NCBI GenBank assembly: GCA_030411725.1
Contig: MU839831.1
Span: forward strand, 992,001 to 1,056,000
Direction of reading: 5' to 3'
DNA from: Echria macrotheca
Taxonomy: Eukaryota; Ascomycota; Sordariomycetes; Sordariales; Schizotheciaceae
DNA length: 64,000 nucleotides
Positions 1 to 11,096 of the stretch are shown here, one piece after another; within the stretch, counting starts at the first letter, position 1; the number at the start of each line of letters is the position of its first letter. A program made the position numbers and the translations under genes. Below the pieces are notes generated by a model, which was not told where the DNA came from, searched no databases, and worked only from the letters and a program-made list of their open reading frames with translations.

Positions 1-224
1 TGCCCGTCGAGGCACCGCCGGCCGCGCTGTCTTGTTGGTAGGCAATGCCCTTCATGTAGAACTGGGTGCCGTTCTCGTAGAAGAACTTGGTGCCCTGGTT
101 TTGTTAGTACGTAATTGGACCACAATTGGCGTCGACAAACCTTGGCTACGATGTGCGGGAGGGCAGCCGACGCCTGTCCCAGCAGGAGGGACGAGGCCAC
201 GACGGCCGTCTGCGTGACGCGCAT
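1..224 (-). CDS. GH72 beta-1,3-glucanosyltransferase (GEL/GAS family), 5' end only
   Basis: Cell-wall enzyme that elongates beta-1,3-glucan; the family is secreted and usually GPI-anchored. Exon 1 (224-141) encodes 28 residues: an Arg right after the start, a hydrophobic core (TAVVASSLLLG) and an ASA signal-cleavage region. The intron (140-95) has a GTTTGT donor, a TACTAAC branch and a CAG acceptor. Exon 2 (94-1) encodes GTKFFYENGTQFYMKGIAYQ, the N-terminal strand typical of GEL/GAS proteins (usual form G-x-K-F-F...G-x-Q-F-Y-x-K-G-V-A-Y-Q). The catalytic Glu residues and GPI signal lie off the window. The start is the first ATG with a signal peptide behind it. Family assignment rests on this short N-terminal match. 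Confidence 0.85.
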   Translation of the reverse strand, partial: MRVTQTAVVASSLLLGQASAALPHIVAKVCRRQLWSNYVLTKPGHQVLLRERHPVLHEGHCLPTRQRGRRCLDG

Positions 225-1631
225 CTTGGTGGTATTGCGAAGTCTGCCGTCAGTTGGTTCGGTCGATTCGCGGTGGTTGAAGCGATTGGCACTGGGAGGG
301 CGGTCTCGGAATCTCGGTCAACTTCGTAAATGTGAACGCTACGCGATGCCGAGTAATGTCTGGTTCGCACGAAAGGCCGGAACAAAGTGGATTAACGAAA
401 TGTCGGAAGGGAAAACAAATGTGGAATTCTGTTCAACGAGAGTCAGAAGGCGAGTAAGAAAAACACCAAGCGACAGCTCCTTCTCTGTCGCAATTCCCAA
501 GCGGCAGCTGTGGTGATGGAGAGAGAAGGGAGGGTTTTCCTAGAAATCAGGAAAGAGTGCCACCCCTGTCAGTTGGTCGCGACAGGGGAAGTGGGTTACG
601 CGCAGGGTTCGTTCAATGGTGGACGAACGGCCATCCAGCCGTGGCGCAGCCCTGCAGTGCGGCGACCCCCGTCCAATCCGCTTGGGGCCAGGCCCGCATG
701 GAACGAGTTCCATCGTCATCTCGCCTGCGCGGACAGCTGCCAGTGGCGGCCGCACGTTGCTGAGGTCCGACACGCTAACAGTTGTGATGCAAAACAGTGC
801 ACCGACAAGTTAGGGCGGTACCGTGCTCCGCCGGCGGGCTGCCGCGGTGACACTGTCCGTCCCAATCTGGTTTCCAGAAAAAGGGGGCAATCTCCGCGAT
901 CCTCTTTTCGTCAGATCAACGCGCACCAACAGGACGCTGGTGGGAAATACGGGCAGATGACGAAGCCGGCAGTGTGGCCAGCAGGTTTACGGCGAGGAAG
1001 ACCGGTACAGATAAATCCCCACACGTCGTCGTTTCAAGATCACGACGATCGGCACTCGCTTGGTCTGGGATTGCTTGCAGTGGTTGGTCTTGGGAAATGC
1101 TTGAGCTGCGAAACAAGCTCGACAAGATTTCTTGGACGCGGAGGTGGGGCGGTCGTTTCGGCCATCTTGGCGCTTTCCATCAATGTTCCTTGCAGACAGC
1201 ATTTTGGGTGAATTGATTGCACGCGTACTTTTTTGGTATCTTTGTCACCACGGCACACAGCATTGCTTACTAGATTGTGTGTGTTGGCTGTACACTGTCC
1301 GTACAGAGTGCGTCTGGGAAAATACATTGGTCCGGCAACCGCGGTCGCCAAGCGGCGCAGGTTTGGGCCGCGACAGAGCCTGCTCCACTGCCAAACCGGG
1401 TCCTTCGGCAACTCCCGATGCTTGTTCCAACCAGATGCCAACTCATGTTAGCTTCAGTTCAAAGACGAACGGAAAAGAAAAGAAGAAGAAAAGGGAGTCA
1501 GAAGTGCAATGATGGTCATAACAGTTGTAGCTGTTCAGATTTGATCCTTCAGTGATTAGACGTGGCAAGCATCATCATGATAGGAGGTAGGTTGTAAAAT
1601 GAGGGTCACAGAGACGTGCTCCACAACTTAC
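225..1631. other. intergenic, upstream of the GH72 gene
   Basis: No convincing gene on either strand; open frames here are short and show no family resemblance. It should contain the promoter of the minus-strand GH72 gene at its left end. At the right end lies either the 3' end of the exon array or further degenerate units of it: a GTATTTTC donor near 1325 and a GCTAAC branch near 1450 keep the same style but not the spacing. Confidence 0.5.
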
Positions 1632-1887
1632 ATGTCTTGTGTCCCAGTCCTGAGAGTCGTTCGTGCCCAGCGAGATTACCCGCCGAGAGATGGCTATGAA
1701 TACAAGCCAATTGTTAGCAAAAAGCCCAAGAGAAGTGTAAAAACCAGATATTCTGTCACCGGAGACACAGCCTCAGAGAAGACGAAAAACTTGTTCTCAC
1801 TTGGTCCGGCCCCCGTTTGGACGACTCGGCCATCAAACACAGGATATCTTACATGTTACCGAATTGGTGAATCGTTTTCAAAGGAGC

Positions 1888-3638
1888 CTAGATGTCGGAG
1901 GCTTCTGAAGCGCCTGAGAGCCTGTCCAGATAGGGGTCGTCATTAGCAGTCTGGTTCAAGGAGGGCTGACGAATGCGAAGGAGATACGTCCAGAATCAGA
2001 ACATCGATATTCACACCATTTCTGGTCTCTCATCTGTGCAGCTATTCCGGCTGCTCAAGTGTGGTTTATGCATCATGTGGGAGTGGTTATGGGGAGAGGG
2101 TATGGATGGGAACATACCTATGTTGGAATGGAAGACCACAAACGTGGAAACCTGAAGAAAACTCTAGGAAACATCCATGGGGTCAGTGATGGCTACTCCG
2201 TGGCTCACAATTAGACAAAGAAGGAGAATTCCAGAGTCAGAGAAACAAATGCTGAACTCATGTTGTTGGACCCGTAGCCCATCGTATCCCAACTGATTCT
2301 CCCATATTTTCTATAATGATCATCGTTGAGGCTGTTGAAGGCTCAAGGGAACGGAGTCAACATACCGATCCACAGGTAATTGGGCGCTTTAACGTCCAGT
2401 TCCTAACCGACATACGGTCGAAAGTCCGTCATTAATTCCACCGTGGGGAGAACGGGACAGCAACAAGAAAACGTGTGATCAGACTGCTAAGTGTATCGTC
2501 ATGGAAATTCAGCTGAAGAAAGCACAATTTGTCATCATCATGAAAGAGAGAGAATGCGGTAGCGAGATAAGAAATACGCTAAACATACCTCTCGTTGTTG
2601 CCTTGGGTTGCATCTCTCCGGTTGAAGCTGAGCTGAGTACCTATTCTGTGGTGGATAATTCTAAACCGCCTCAATCGTTAGCAGCAATATGATCCTCTGG
2701 AAATATGATAAAGACTGAGAAGATAAACATATCAGATCTCTTGAGAAATATGTCGTCATGGAGATTCAGATAACCATAAACCATAACTTTCATCATCTAG
2801 GGGGAAATGCGGTAGTAGGATAAGAAAGGAACACACTTACATTTCCTGTCGCTATACCTTCATCGGTCCTCTGTGGAGCGGGCTGATCTCCGTTAGCAAT
2901 TTCAGGATTGTGGTGGGGAGAAAGAGTGATCATGAGTGGCAAGGTAATGTCTTCAGAAAGAGATTCGTATCGTCATGGGAGCTCAGATCAAAACCGAGAC
3001 ATTGTCATTCATCATCGACATGGAGGTACGTGGAGGGCCAAGACTGGGAATTGAAACATACCTGTTGTTTGGGCCGCCGCAATGCCTGTGACCACCGTGT
3101 CCCCGATATCTGTATTTCCAGGACGCTGCTGTGTTGTGAATCTGTCAGCGATTGCTCGTCTCACTGGGAAAACAGACGAGAGAAGACTGATAGAAATAAG
3201 ACATCAGGCTCAAACGTTGTCGACATAGGGACTTCCGCAGAAGGTTATCACATTTGGGTAGTCATCATCTGTGAGGTAGAAGTTGGCGCTGTAACGGAAA
3301 AGGGTAACTAACATACCTGCTGGTCTGCATTGCAATTCCTCCATTTGATGACACCCTCTGAGGGACCCCCTCCAATGTTGTATATCTGCATCAGAAATGG
3401 GGAGCGTGCCTGTTAGTAGTTATAATCTCAAACAAAACAGACGAGAGGTTTGAGGAAAGAGAGAATTTCAGTCTCAAGGGATATCGTCACAGAGACTTCA
3501 GCAGAAAAACATCAACATTTGGTGGTCATCATTTGATACAAGGAGGAGCTGGCATTGCAACGGAAATGGGGGACACACCTGCGCTATGTCTGTTGTTACT
3601 ATTTGTCTCCTGAGGAGATCTTCCCGGCCGACGTGAAC
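1888..3638 (-). CDS. candidate coding segment formed by the last eight exons of the array
   Basis: Exons 3638-3579, 3385-3317, 3109-3062, 2870-2841, 2660-2589, 2402-2366, 2151-2118 and 1921-1888 join in one frame without internal stop. The first five are 60, 69, 48, 30 and 72 nt, all multiples of three; the next three (37, 34 and a terminal 34) restore frame and end in TAG. The product would be about 127 residues and starts at an exon boundary without a Met, so an upstream exon is needed. The unit just upstream (3879-3820) has an in-frame TAG in this frame. Peptides such as VHVGREDLLRRQ and IYNIGGGPSEG match no family I know. The first four exons are also open in a second frame that stops in the exon at 2870-2841, so this choice is tentative. 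Confidence 0.25.
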
Positions 3639-4305
3639 CTGTTTCAAGAATGTCTGTCAGTAACTGATAATCTAAAACAAAACAGACGAGAAGTTTGAGA
3701 AAAATGAGAATATCAGACTCAATGGTTATCGTCACAGAGACTTCATCAGAACATCAAGGTTTGTAGTCATCATATATATGAGGCAAAAGTTGGCGGTGTA
3801 ATGGAAAATGGGAACATACCTGCTGGCATGACTATTGCCGCTCTTTGTCTGCGAGGAGACCTTCTCGAACGATACGGATCTGTATCAGGAATTTCTGTCA
3901 GTGACTGTTGATGTCAAAGGTCGGCGGAGTGGTTTGAGGAAAGAGAACGTCAGACTCAAAGGTTATCGTCACAAAGACTTCAGCAGAAGGTCAAGATTTT
4001 GGATGTCATCATGGATAGGGGGTAGTAGTCAACTGTAAGATGGAAATGGGAACATACTTGCCTGACTGATGCAACTCTGCGTTTCCGAAAGCACCGTCTC
4101 AAACGTGTTGTGTATCTATCTCTGTCTCGAAAATACCTGTCAGCGACTGCTCATTTCAGAGAAAACGGACGAGGAAACCGGGAACAGGAAATGTCAGACT
4201 CGAGTGTTATCGTCACTAGTTACTCAGCGCAAACATTACAGCATTTCTGGTCATCATTCAAGATAGATGTGTAACAAAATTCGGAATAAGAACGTGGGAA
4301 CATAC
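3220..4305 (-). repeat. best-preserved tandem copies of the exon-intron unit
   Basis: Four to five consecutive units of about 240-260 bp align along their length. Read on the plus strand, each carries TTATCGTCAC, then AGACTTCAGCAG or a variant, then TCATCAT, then a run ending GGGAACATACCTGC (the reverse of exon end plus donor). Copies begin near 3220, 3480, 3724, 3961 and 4204. The exon parts also align: the exons ending at 3820 and 3579 both read [IV]-x-[IV]-x-R-E-[GD]-L-L in one frame. More diverged copies continue on both sides. This shows local duplication of a whole exon-plus-intron unit, not a simple satellite. Confidence 0.6.
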
Positions 4306-7218
4306 CTCTTCAGAGATGTCCGAGACTCTGAGCCGTCGAGGTCTGCTTCGTACACTATTTCGGCTTGCGCATCTTTCACTGCTGTCATTGGCGATCTGTC
4401 AGCATCTGTCTGATAGAATAGAGAATGAAGGAGGGAGGGATGCAATAAGACGAAATTCAGAAGAGGGCAAGTTTGTTTTCATGTGGTTTCAGCCACAATC
4501 AAAAGATCAAAGCATTCATCATTCAAGGCGGCAAGAGGAAGCGACAGTGTTAAGCGTACCTGTTGTGGTGTGTCATGTCGTATCTCTTGGATTTGTTGAC
4601 TTGCCCGTGGCCTATCTTAACCTGCCAGAGAAAGTGTCAGCGGTGGCTTTATTGAGAAACGAAAGACATAGGCGGGAAAAGGAATATGATCAGAACAACA
4701 CAGTAAATTGAAACCTCATCGAATTTCAGGACAGATTCTTGTTATCATCATGGAGGGTAGACAGAAAAAGGACGAGGAGCTTGATAAACTTACCTGCTGC
4801 TGACTTGTTCAGGCCGATTCATATCCATCTAAGTCTGGGCATAAGTCTGTTAGCAAGATCCAAAAGCGCGAGGGGCGAGGAACTGGAGGAGGAGACGATG
4901 GTCAGATTGTTGGACTAAATAGGTACTTCATGGAGACTCAGATTGGAATGAGTAGTCGTGGTTGATCATCATGTAAACGGAGGAGTTTCGTCGAGAATGG
5001 AAACGGAGCCATACCTTGCTTGACGACTCGAGCTATTCTTTCGCTGTGCTTGCCACCGCGAGCATGATATATCTGAAAACTTGTTAGCATCTCTCTATGT
5101 GGCGGAGAACTGCAAGACGGTCGAAGGAAGTAAACAACTGATCAGATAGATACTAAGGTTTTCCCTCATGGGTATTCGGAATAAACAGGAGGCTTTGTCA
5201 TCATTATGTTGAAGGGGTGTTTATTGGGTTGAAGCAAAAGAAACCTGGGAGAAACATACCTAGCTGCGCGCTGGAAGATCGACTGAGGATCTGGCCGACT
5301 CATGTTTATTCCCGTAACCTGTACATAAGAAACTGCCAGTAGAGGCCTTCCAACGGAAATTCCGGAGACTGTCGGGGAGCCAAAACACAAAAGTCAGATC
5401 AAAAGACGTGTACTTCATGATTGCTCAGAAGGATGAATCGAATAGCGTGTGTTGAATGGAAAACAGAGGGCTTTGAATTTGAGAGTCATACCTTGTGAGC
5501 TATGAACATCGCCTTCGCGCTAGAGAGAAGGGGTGAAGTCGGCGCGACTTGGTCCTATCGTTCGATGCCGGATGGGCCATATCAGTAACTCCTCGAATAC
5601 CATAAACAGAATGAGAAGATAGCAGGATTCACCGTCAGATCAACTACAACATGCTTCCAGGTCATCTCGCGGTCCAGAGGACCTGCGATCAGCATGGGCT
5701 TTATGCATCATTCGGAGAGGGAAGGGGATAAGAAGAAACTGATGACATACCGTTGAGATTCCCACGTGGAAGGAATTGTTGGCGCCACACAGAAACTCTT
5801 TGGTACTGTTCTGATGTTTCAGCAAGCCGGATCGTGAAAGGAAAGCGTGGAGAAGCAAGTGTTCATTCTGGGGTCAGAAACAAGGTCTTGGTCGTCATCT
5901 CGTGGGCTGAGCTGGTGATATCGAGGACGTATGTCTGGATGTCATCATGAAAGACAAAGGAGAAGAAACACGAGGAATCTGATATACCTGCGATTCTTCG
6001 CCCTCAGGAAGACTAGATGTCTTTCGGACGTTGCAGCTGAACCTGAAGGAGGATAATCTTCAAGTCAGTACCAGTCCAAACTGATAGAAGATGAGAAATA
6101 AGCGTAGCGGTTTTAGAAACCAGTCTGTTGGTTTGTAATCATTGTAGATCAGATCAGATACCTGATAGTCATCATTTCCGGTACGAGAAGAAGAAATAGC
6201 TTGGGGTTTTCATACCTGAGTGTGACTGGAAGCAGTGAGATCTCGACGACGATCAACTGGAAGTCTGAATGAATGCCTAACGGCTGACCCGATGGCAGCG
6301 ATGAGCAACTCCCTCGTAGATATTCTGGGAATCGCGAGCGAAATGTTAGCAATGGAATTAGATGAGCAACAGAGGAAGACGAAATTGTGAACAGCGAAAA
6401 TCAGAAGTGATTTGTCTTGACATCATCGTCAAGCTCAGATTGAGAATGGAATGTATATCATCATCTTCGCGACGAGTAGGAAGAGATTTGGGGGGAAGGA
6501 CTAACCTGTGACGTGGGACAAAAACTATGGTGTCTCGCAAGACATATATCTGAGGACGAAGATCAGTTAGCGACCGCTACTGGAAATTGGGAAAGAGAAT
6601 AGCAGGAAACTTCATATCTGTCAGAGCACTTTGAAAAAGAGGAAAATACGTTTGTTCATGGCGACTCGCTTGAGTGCTCAAATCGAAAACTGTCTCATCA
6701 TGGAGGCAATCGAGGGAGATGGGGTAAAGCAGGTGAAGGGACTTACTTGGTTGAGAAGCGATGTCGCTCGCCAGAGACTGCGTTTAGCTCTGCTGAGGCT
6801 GTTCCTGTGGAAGCGATGAGAGCGTCAGAGGTACTCTTGTGAAGACTTTCGAGAAAATAATAGACAGGAGGCGGGAATCGGAGCAGGAGAGCTGATGGCC
6901 TTGACTTTTTGCGTGGATCTTGATGGGATGTCTCTCTCATCATCTTTCTGGATGGGAGATGGAAGGAAAGGAAGAGAAGAATACTCACAAGGCTGGAAGT
7001 TCACCGAGAGCAAACCGAGCAGGCATCCGGAGCTCATCATGAGGAACCAAGGTTGATGATGATGAGAGACAACAAATGGGTGATGACAGTGGATGATTGG
7101 GAAATAGAATGGTGGGAAGATTGGTGACGGTATTGTGGGGGAGAGATGGGAGATGGGAATGGGAAGGAAGTGAATTCAATTTGTGAGAAGGAAATAGGGC
7201 GAGGGGTAAATACAAACC

Positions 7219-8447
7219 ATGCGGAGGCCAAAATACGGGGCAACGCCGAGAAGGAAGAAGGGATCGAGGTGGCGAATAAGAAAGGAAGCAAAGAAGTAAG
7301 CCGGAAAGCCCTGAAATTGGGTTTCTGGCAGATATTTGAGTTTTTGTGGGTGATGATGTCGTCGATACGGGGTTTGTTTACTTTCTCGGCGGTACGGAGG
7401 CGGTATCTGCGCCGAGGGAGGGGGAGCAGCGCGAGGGGGACGGAGGAGGGAGGCTCACATCATCGGAACAACGAAAAGGGAGCTACGCATGTAAAAAGGC
7501 GGGAAGATGGTTCAGTCCTTCATTGTAGGTTTCACAAGGCTTATGGCCGCTCACGCAAGCACCGACACTGCCTTATTTAAGCTCCCGGCGAGCACTGACC
7601 TGGACTGTCTCGCCAAGGGCAATCGAAAAGACATTTCAGACGACAATGTGGCTTTGGCTGTTCGGTTTGCCCTTGGGAAAAGTGGGAAAAGGGGTAGCGA
7701 TCGAAGCCATGTTGGTTTCTGACGCTGGCCTGTTGGGAGTTAAGTAACAGCGATTTTTGCGGAAGACGGCAGCCGCCGCTGGCAGAAACCGGGCGCCAAG
7801 TCAAACAAGGTACCTATCTACGAGGTATCGACTCTAAAGGCTGTCACTCTAACGCAAGGATCTCATCGGCAGACAACGTCCTGAGAGCATTTGAACTGGA
7901 ATCAGAGCGACTCAGACGGCTCTTATTATTTGATTGATAAAGACAACATAGCGAGAGAGAGCAGAACCAATACTAGTAGTTGAGACTTGGATATTTCGAA
8001 CATAACAGCCGGTGAAATCAAGAGCATTCTGCTCTTATACGATAGCATAAACAAAGCAAAGCTTTCTACAAAACAACTCTTTGTATAGATGGAGCTACAA
8101 CAAGTTGAGGTCCCCCTTGTCTACTGCATTGAAGGTTCAACTTGTTTTCCGTTGACCAACTATCCTGGGTTTGGTGACCACCTATGGTCTTCTCCCCATT
8201 AACAGTTATTCAGTCATCTGTGCTTAACAAAATCGACCACCTACACCCACTACTAAAATCAGTTCGGATTCTTTTAAGGTATTTATGTATTGTAAAACGG
8301 AACTTTGTAGCTGCGGAAGTTTACGCGTAGACAATACTCGACGTCAGAGGGTTTGAAAAGGACAATTCCTGTGCTTGTGAAAGATGAGCCTGTCTACACA
8401 ATGGAAAAGTATGACTTTAGCGCACCTAGAAAGGATTTATATGTGAC
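7219..8447. other. gene-poor gap between the exon array and the next gene
   Basis: Pyrimidine-rich on the minus strand between 7050 and 7300, as in fungal 5' leaders, with several short upstream ATG frames. A minus-strand TATA-like element (CTTAAATA) sits near 7570. From 7800 to 8440 the DNA is AT-richer and I see no coding signal. Confidence 0.4.
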
Positions 8448-9150
8448 ATGAGTATTATACAATCCGCCCCGCACACCATGCCGCCGTGGATGTCCGCCGG
8501 TTTATACCCCCCGGCGAAGAAGGCTCGGCAAGAAGCGGGAACCAACGATGTCAGATTTCCTCATCCAATCTATCCGGTTCATGAGAAGTTGGAATTCGGA
8601 AAATTCATTCCGAAATCAACAACCGTCTCCTTCCCAGAGTTACCGACCAGACCAGATCAAAAAACGAGAGCGAAGTTTACAATGGGGATCATCTGGAGCG
8701 ACATGATGGCGGCGCCGCCTCCTCAAACTGGCCCTGACTGGGCTCTCGGATCGAGAGTAGCCCAGACCGGCAACGCGGTGCCGCGACGCGTACGGCTACA
8801 TGAAGCTTCCTGGCCTGGACAGGTGGGTATGTTCTCACTACCTAGTTTCGATGTTGTATCTCATGATACTTTGATGCTGACTCAGATCTTGTTCTTATAG
8901 TCCCGCGTATTTCGACTCTTGGCCTCGGCCTTTCCCGAATCGCATTCCCCGGTGTACATGCTGCCGCCGTCGCCAAAGCTTTCGTGGCCGCGTGTAACCC
9001 ATGGAACAAGATGCTGAGCCAATCTACGGAGGTAAGCTCTCTGAGGGATCCAGAACGTAACCACAGATCGGCTAACTCGTTATTTACCAGTCTGACTACG
9101 ACGGCGTGAAGATCCACGCTCCTTGCCAGCCTTCCCATAGCGCGGCATAG
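8448..9150 (+). CDS. hypothetical protein, three exons
   Basis: Not recognised. Exons 8448-8826, 8901-9031 and 9091-9150 give 189 residues. Intron 1 has a GTATGT donor (preferred over GTGGGT seven bases upstream because only it keeps frame) and a CTGAC branch. Intron 2 has GTAAGC, GCTAACTC and CCAG. The N-terminal half is Pro-rich and basic (PPAKKARQ near residue 22), with no signal peptide. The middle is small-residue-rich (STLGLGLSRIAFPG, HAAAVAKAFVAAC) and could pack as a helix. Three closely supported splice pairs make a real gene likely. Other in-frame Met codons lie shortly downstream, so the true start may be later. Confidence 0.5.
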
Positions 9151-9795
9151 CCAGGGATAACCGAGTCCTCTGTTACGGGATCGAAATCGGCCCTACTTTT
9201 CTCTCGAACAATCCGGCGTTCTTTAGATCATTTCAACGGCATCGCTCGTGGCTAAGGCATCTGGTGGTTGGGAGTGTTAAGTTGAGGAGCATTTATCAAG
9301 GGTCCGTGGAGGCAGTGACGACGAATTAACAGGGAAGGGCGATACGTGTCAGCTCTTAAAGCAATAATAGAACCGTCGGAAACACTCAGGAATCCTAAGA
9401 TATGACGTTCGGCGTACTCCGACTGCTTGACATCGATGTGTGTCCCTGTATGGGATCTCAACTGCCCAGTGTAAGAAGGTTATCCCTGCCTCCAGGGGTC
9501 AGGGACATTAAAATACCACCAGAACAACGACTCTTCATATACAGGAAGCTGCCTATATGAATAGGCTTTCTTCCTCCTTGATGCCGGTTCCTAACATGGC
9601 CGAGGAGCTAACGCGGGTTAGGGTTGGATGTGGAGATACGCTAGAATCTCGCCGGCCAGTCAAAACTCCGCACACCTACCTAGTCTTTGTTTTCTGCATC
9701 AACTTTGGGGAGTTCACTTCCGATGTCAACTTCATCCCTCGAAACAAGCCTGTTTCAACTCTCCAGCCAAACTGGCGCTTAGAATTCTCACCAAG
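9151..9795. other. intergenic
   Basis: No supported gene. The last 200 bases should hold the promoter and leader of the hydrolase gene that follows; the frame is open upstream of its ATG but the composition is not protein-like. Confidence 0.4.
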
Positions 9796-11096
9796 ATGAC
9801 CAGGATACCCGAAGGAATGCTCAGCCTGGGCAGGCGGGTGCAACGAGTGCCGTCAATTGAGCTCGCATCGCAACGACGACTCGACAAAAGTCGACAGACC
9901 TGTCTGGTCTTCTTCGTCCCCGGCAACCCCGGACTCATCAACTACTACGAACCCTTTCTCAGCACACTGCGACTGCTGCTCGACGAGGTCGAGGCTCGTC
10001 CAGGGTGTGACAAGTCGTTCCACATTTACGGTCAGAATCTGATTGGCTTCGATGACGCTGACCATGAGGTCCCTTTCGGCCGCGCTCAGCCGCCTTTTAA
10101 CCTTGAGGATCAGATTGTCTATGCCTATGAGAGCTTGATGAAGAAGAGTCGTACCACGCTAGAAAGTGGTGACAGTGTCGCGTTTGATAAGGTCATCATC
10201 ATGGGGTTCGTGTTCCCAGTCTGTATCGTGGGCTTCTGTGTTAATATAGACTTACCGTAGTCACTCCGTTGGGGCTTGTAAGTGGCAGCCCAGTGATTAT
10301 CGTCGAGGCTAACAATGCGAACTAGATATCTCAATAGAGGTATTCCATCGGCATCACCATCACCTTAAAGCGGTATCGGAGGCGAAGCTCCAAGGCGATT
10401 CGGTTGCTGCCACTGATGCTATCACGGCAAATCTGACCGGCGGAATCATGCTCTTCCCGGCCGTATCACATCTTGCCAAGTCCGATAGCGGGCAGAAGCT
10501 AGACGTCATTCGGCGGAATTATATACTCGACAACTATGCTCATCACGTTGCACGGAGTTTTGTCGGTTTGTGGCCATCGCCCTTGCTAAGGCGAATTGTC
10601 CGGTGGTTCACTGGCTTCCCGGACCATGCTACCGAAGTGACGACGCGATTTTTGCAGAGTCAAGACGGCATATGGCAGGCGCTTCATATGGTAACTGATC
10701 TCCATTGTCTGGTTACCTGGGTGCACTAACAACATACCAAGGGCAAAGACGAGCTCCGACAGATCACCGAGGAGAAGTGGAGTGAAGACCTCTGGGAGAT
10801 TGCCGAGGACAAGCAGGGACTCGAGGCCGACAAGTTCTTCTTTTACTTTGCTAAGAAGGACCACTGGGTTGCGGATGAATGCCGCGACGCCTTCATCGAG
10901 CGTCGACGGGAACAAATCAAGGGTCGGACCAAGATCCTGATTGACGAAGACAGCATCCCACACGCATTCTGCATCCGTAAGCACACCTCTTCGATTTCTT
11001 ATCGTAATTCGTGCTGACCATGGTACAGATCATAGCGAGCAAGTGGCCGAGAAGGTGCTTGGTTGGATACAGCATATCGTCGGGTGCAATGTTTAG
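9796..11096 (+). CDS. lipid droplet-associated hydrolase (LDAH, DUF2305) family alpha/beta hydrolase
   Basis: Predicted serine hydrolase; family members sit on lipid droplets and are implicated in neutral-lipid or sterol-ester turnover. Exons 9796-10205, 10261-10277 (a 17-nt micro-exon), 10326-10690, 10742-10976 and 11029-11096 give 364 residues. The family hallmark FFVPGNPGLINYYEPFL is near residue 36. The nucleophile elbow GHSVGAY (Ser near 139) is split over the micro-exon: GG from exon 1, TCAC from exon 2. Each intron has a good donor and branch. The C-terminal part carries the expected His region (IPHAFCI then HH). The start at 9796 has a good context; an earlier in-frame Met would add an unlikely 56-residue extension. 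Length is typical of the family. Confidence 0.88.

Larger units (their letters stand above)
1632..7218 (-). other. periodic array of about 24 short exon-like segments (tandem exon-intron units)
   Basis: On the minus strand, fungal-type 5' splice sites (mostly GTATGT, also GTAAGT, GTGAGT, GTTAGT) recur with great regularity. Last exon bases are 7218, 6989, 6747, 6506, 6216, 5988, 5751, 5492, 5260, 5015, 4794, 4560, 4306, 4058, 3820, 3579, 3317, 3062, 2841, 2589, 2366, 2118, 1853 and 1632: 23 intervals of 221-290 nt. Most are preceded by a CTAAC/CTGAC branch motif about 20 nt before an AG, leaving exons of about 30-110 nt (mostly 35-75) and introns of about 170-210 nt. That is unlike the other genes here, which have few, roughly 50-nt introns. 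Introns of neighbouring units are recognisably similar. A TATA-like stretch on the minus strand near 7570 could serve as promoter. No single open frame joins every exon; frame conflicts occur at the 4794/4560 and 3820/3579 units. Coding status is unresolved and no protein family is recognised. Confidence 0.6.

Noticed and set aside
1888..7040. RiPP/Kex2-processed repeat-peptide precursor (dikaritin or KEP type)
   Set aside because: Scattered KR/RR dipeptides occur (KSKRYDM, LLRRQ, LRRPK), but no repeated core peptide follows them, no clear signal peptide was found, and no UstYa-type neighbour is present.
6825..7040. First exon starting MMSSGCLLGLLS as a signal peptide of the array gene
   Set aside because: Joining it to the next exon gives an immediate stop with the best acceptor and a stop in the third exon with the others; not enough to call a start.
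1632..7218. CRISPR array or simple satellite
   Set aside because: Units are about 243 nt, diverged, oriented with splice signals and lack identical short repeats with uniform spacers; the organism is a fungus.
7146..7580. 144-codon plus-strand frame
   Set aside because: Runs through the purine-rich complement of a pyrimidine-rich leader; Lys/Arg/Gly-rich composition without motif.
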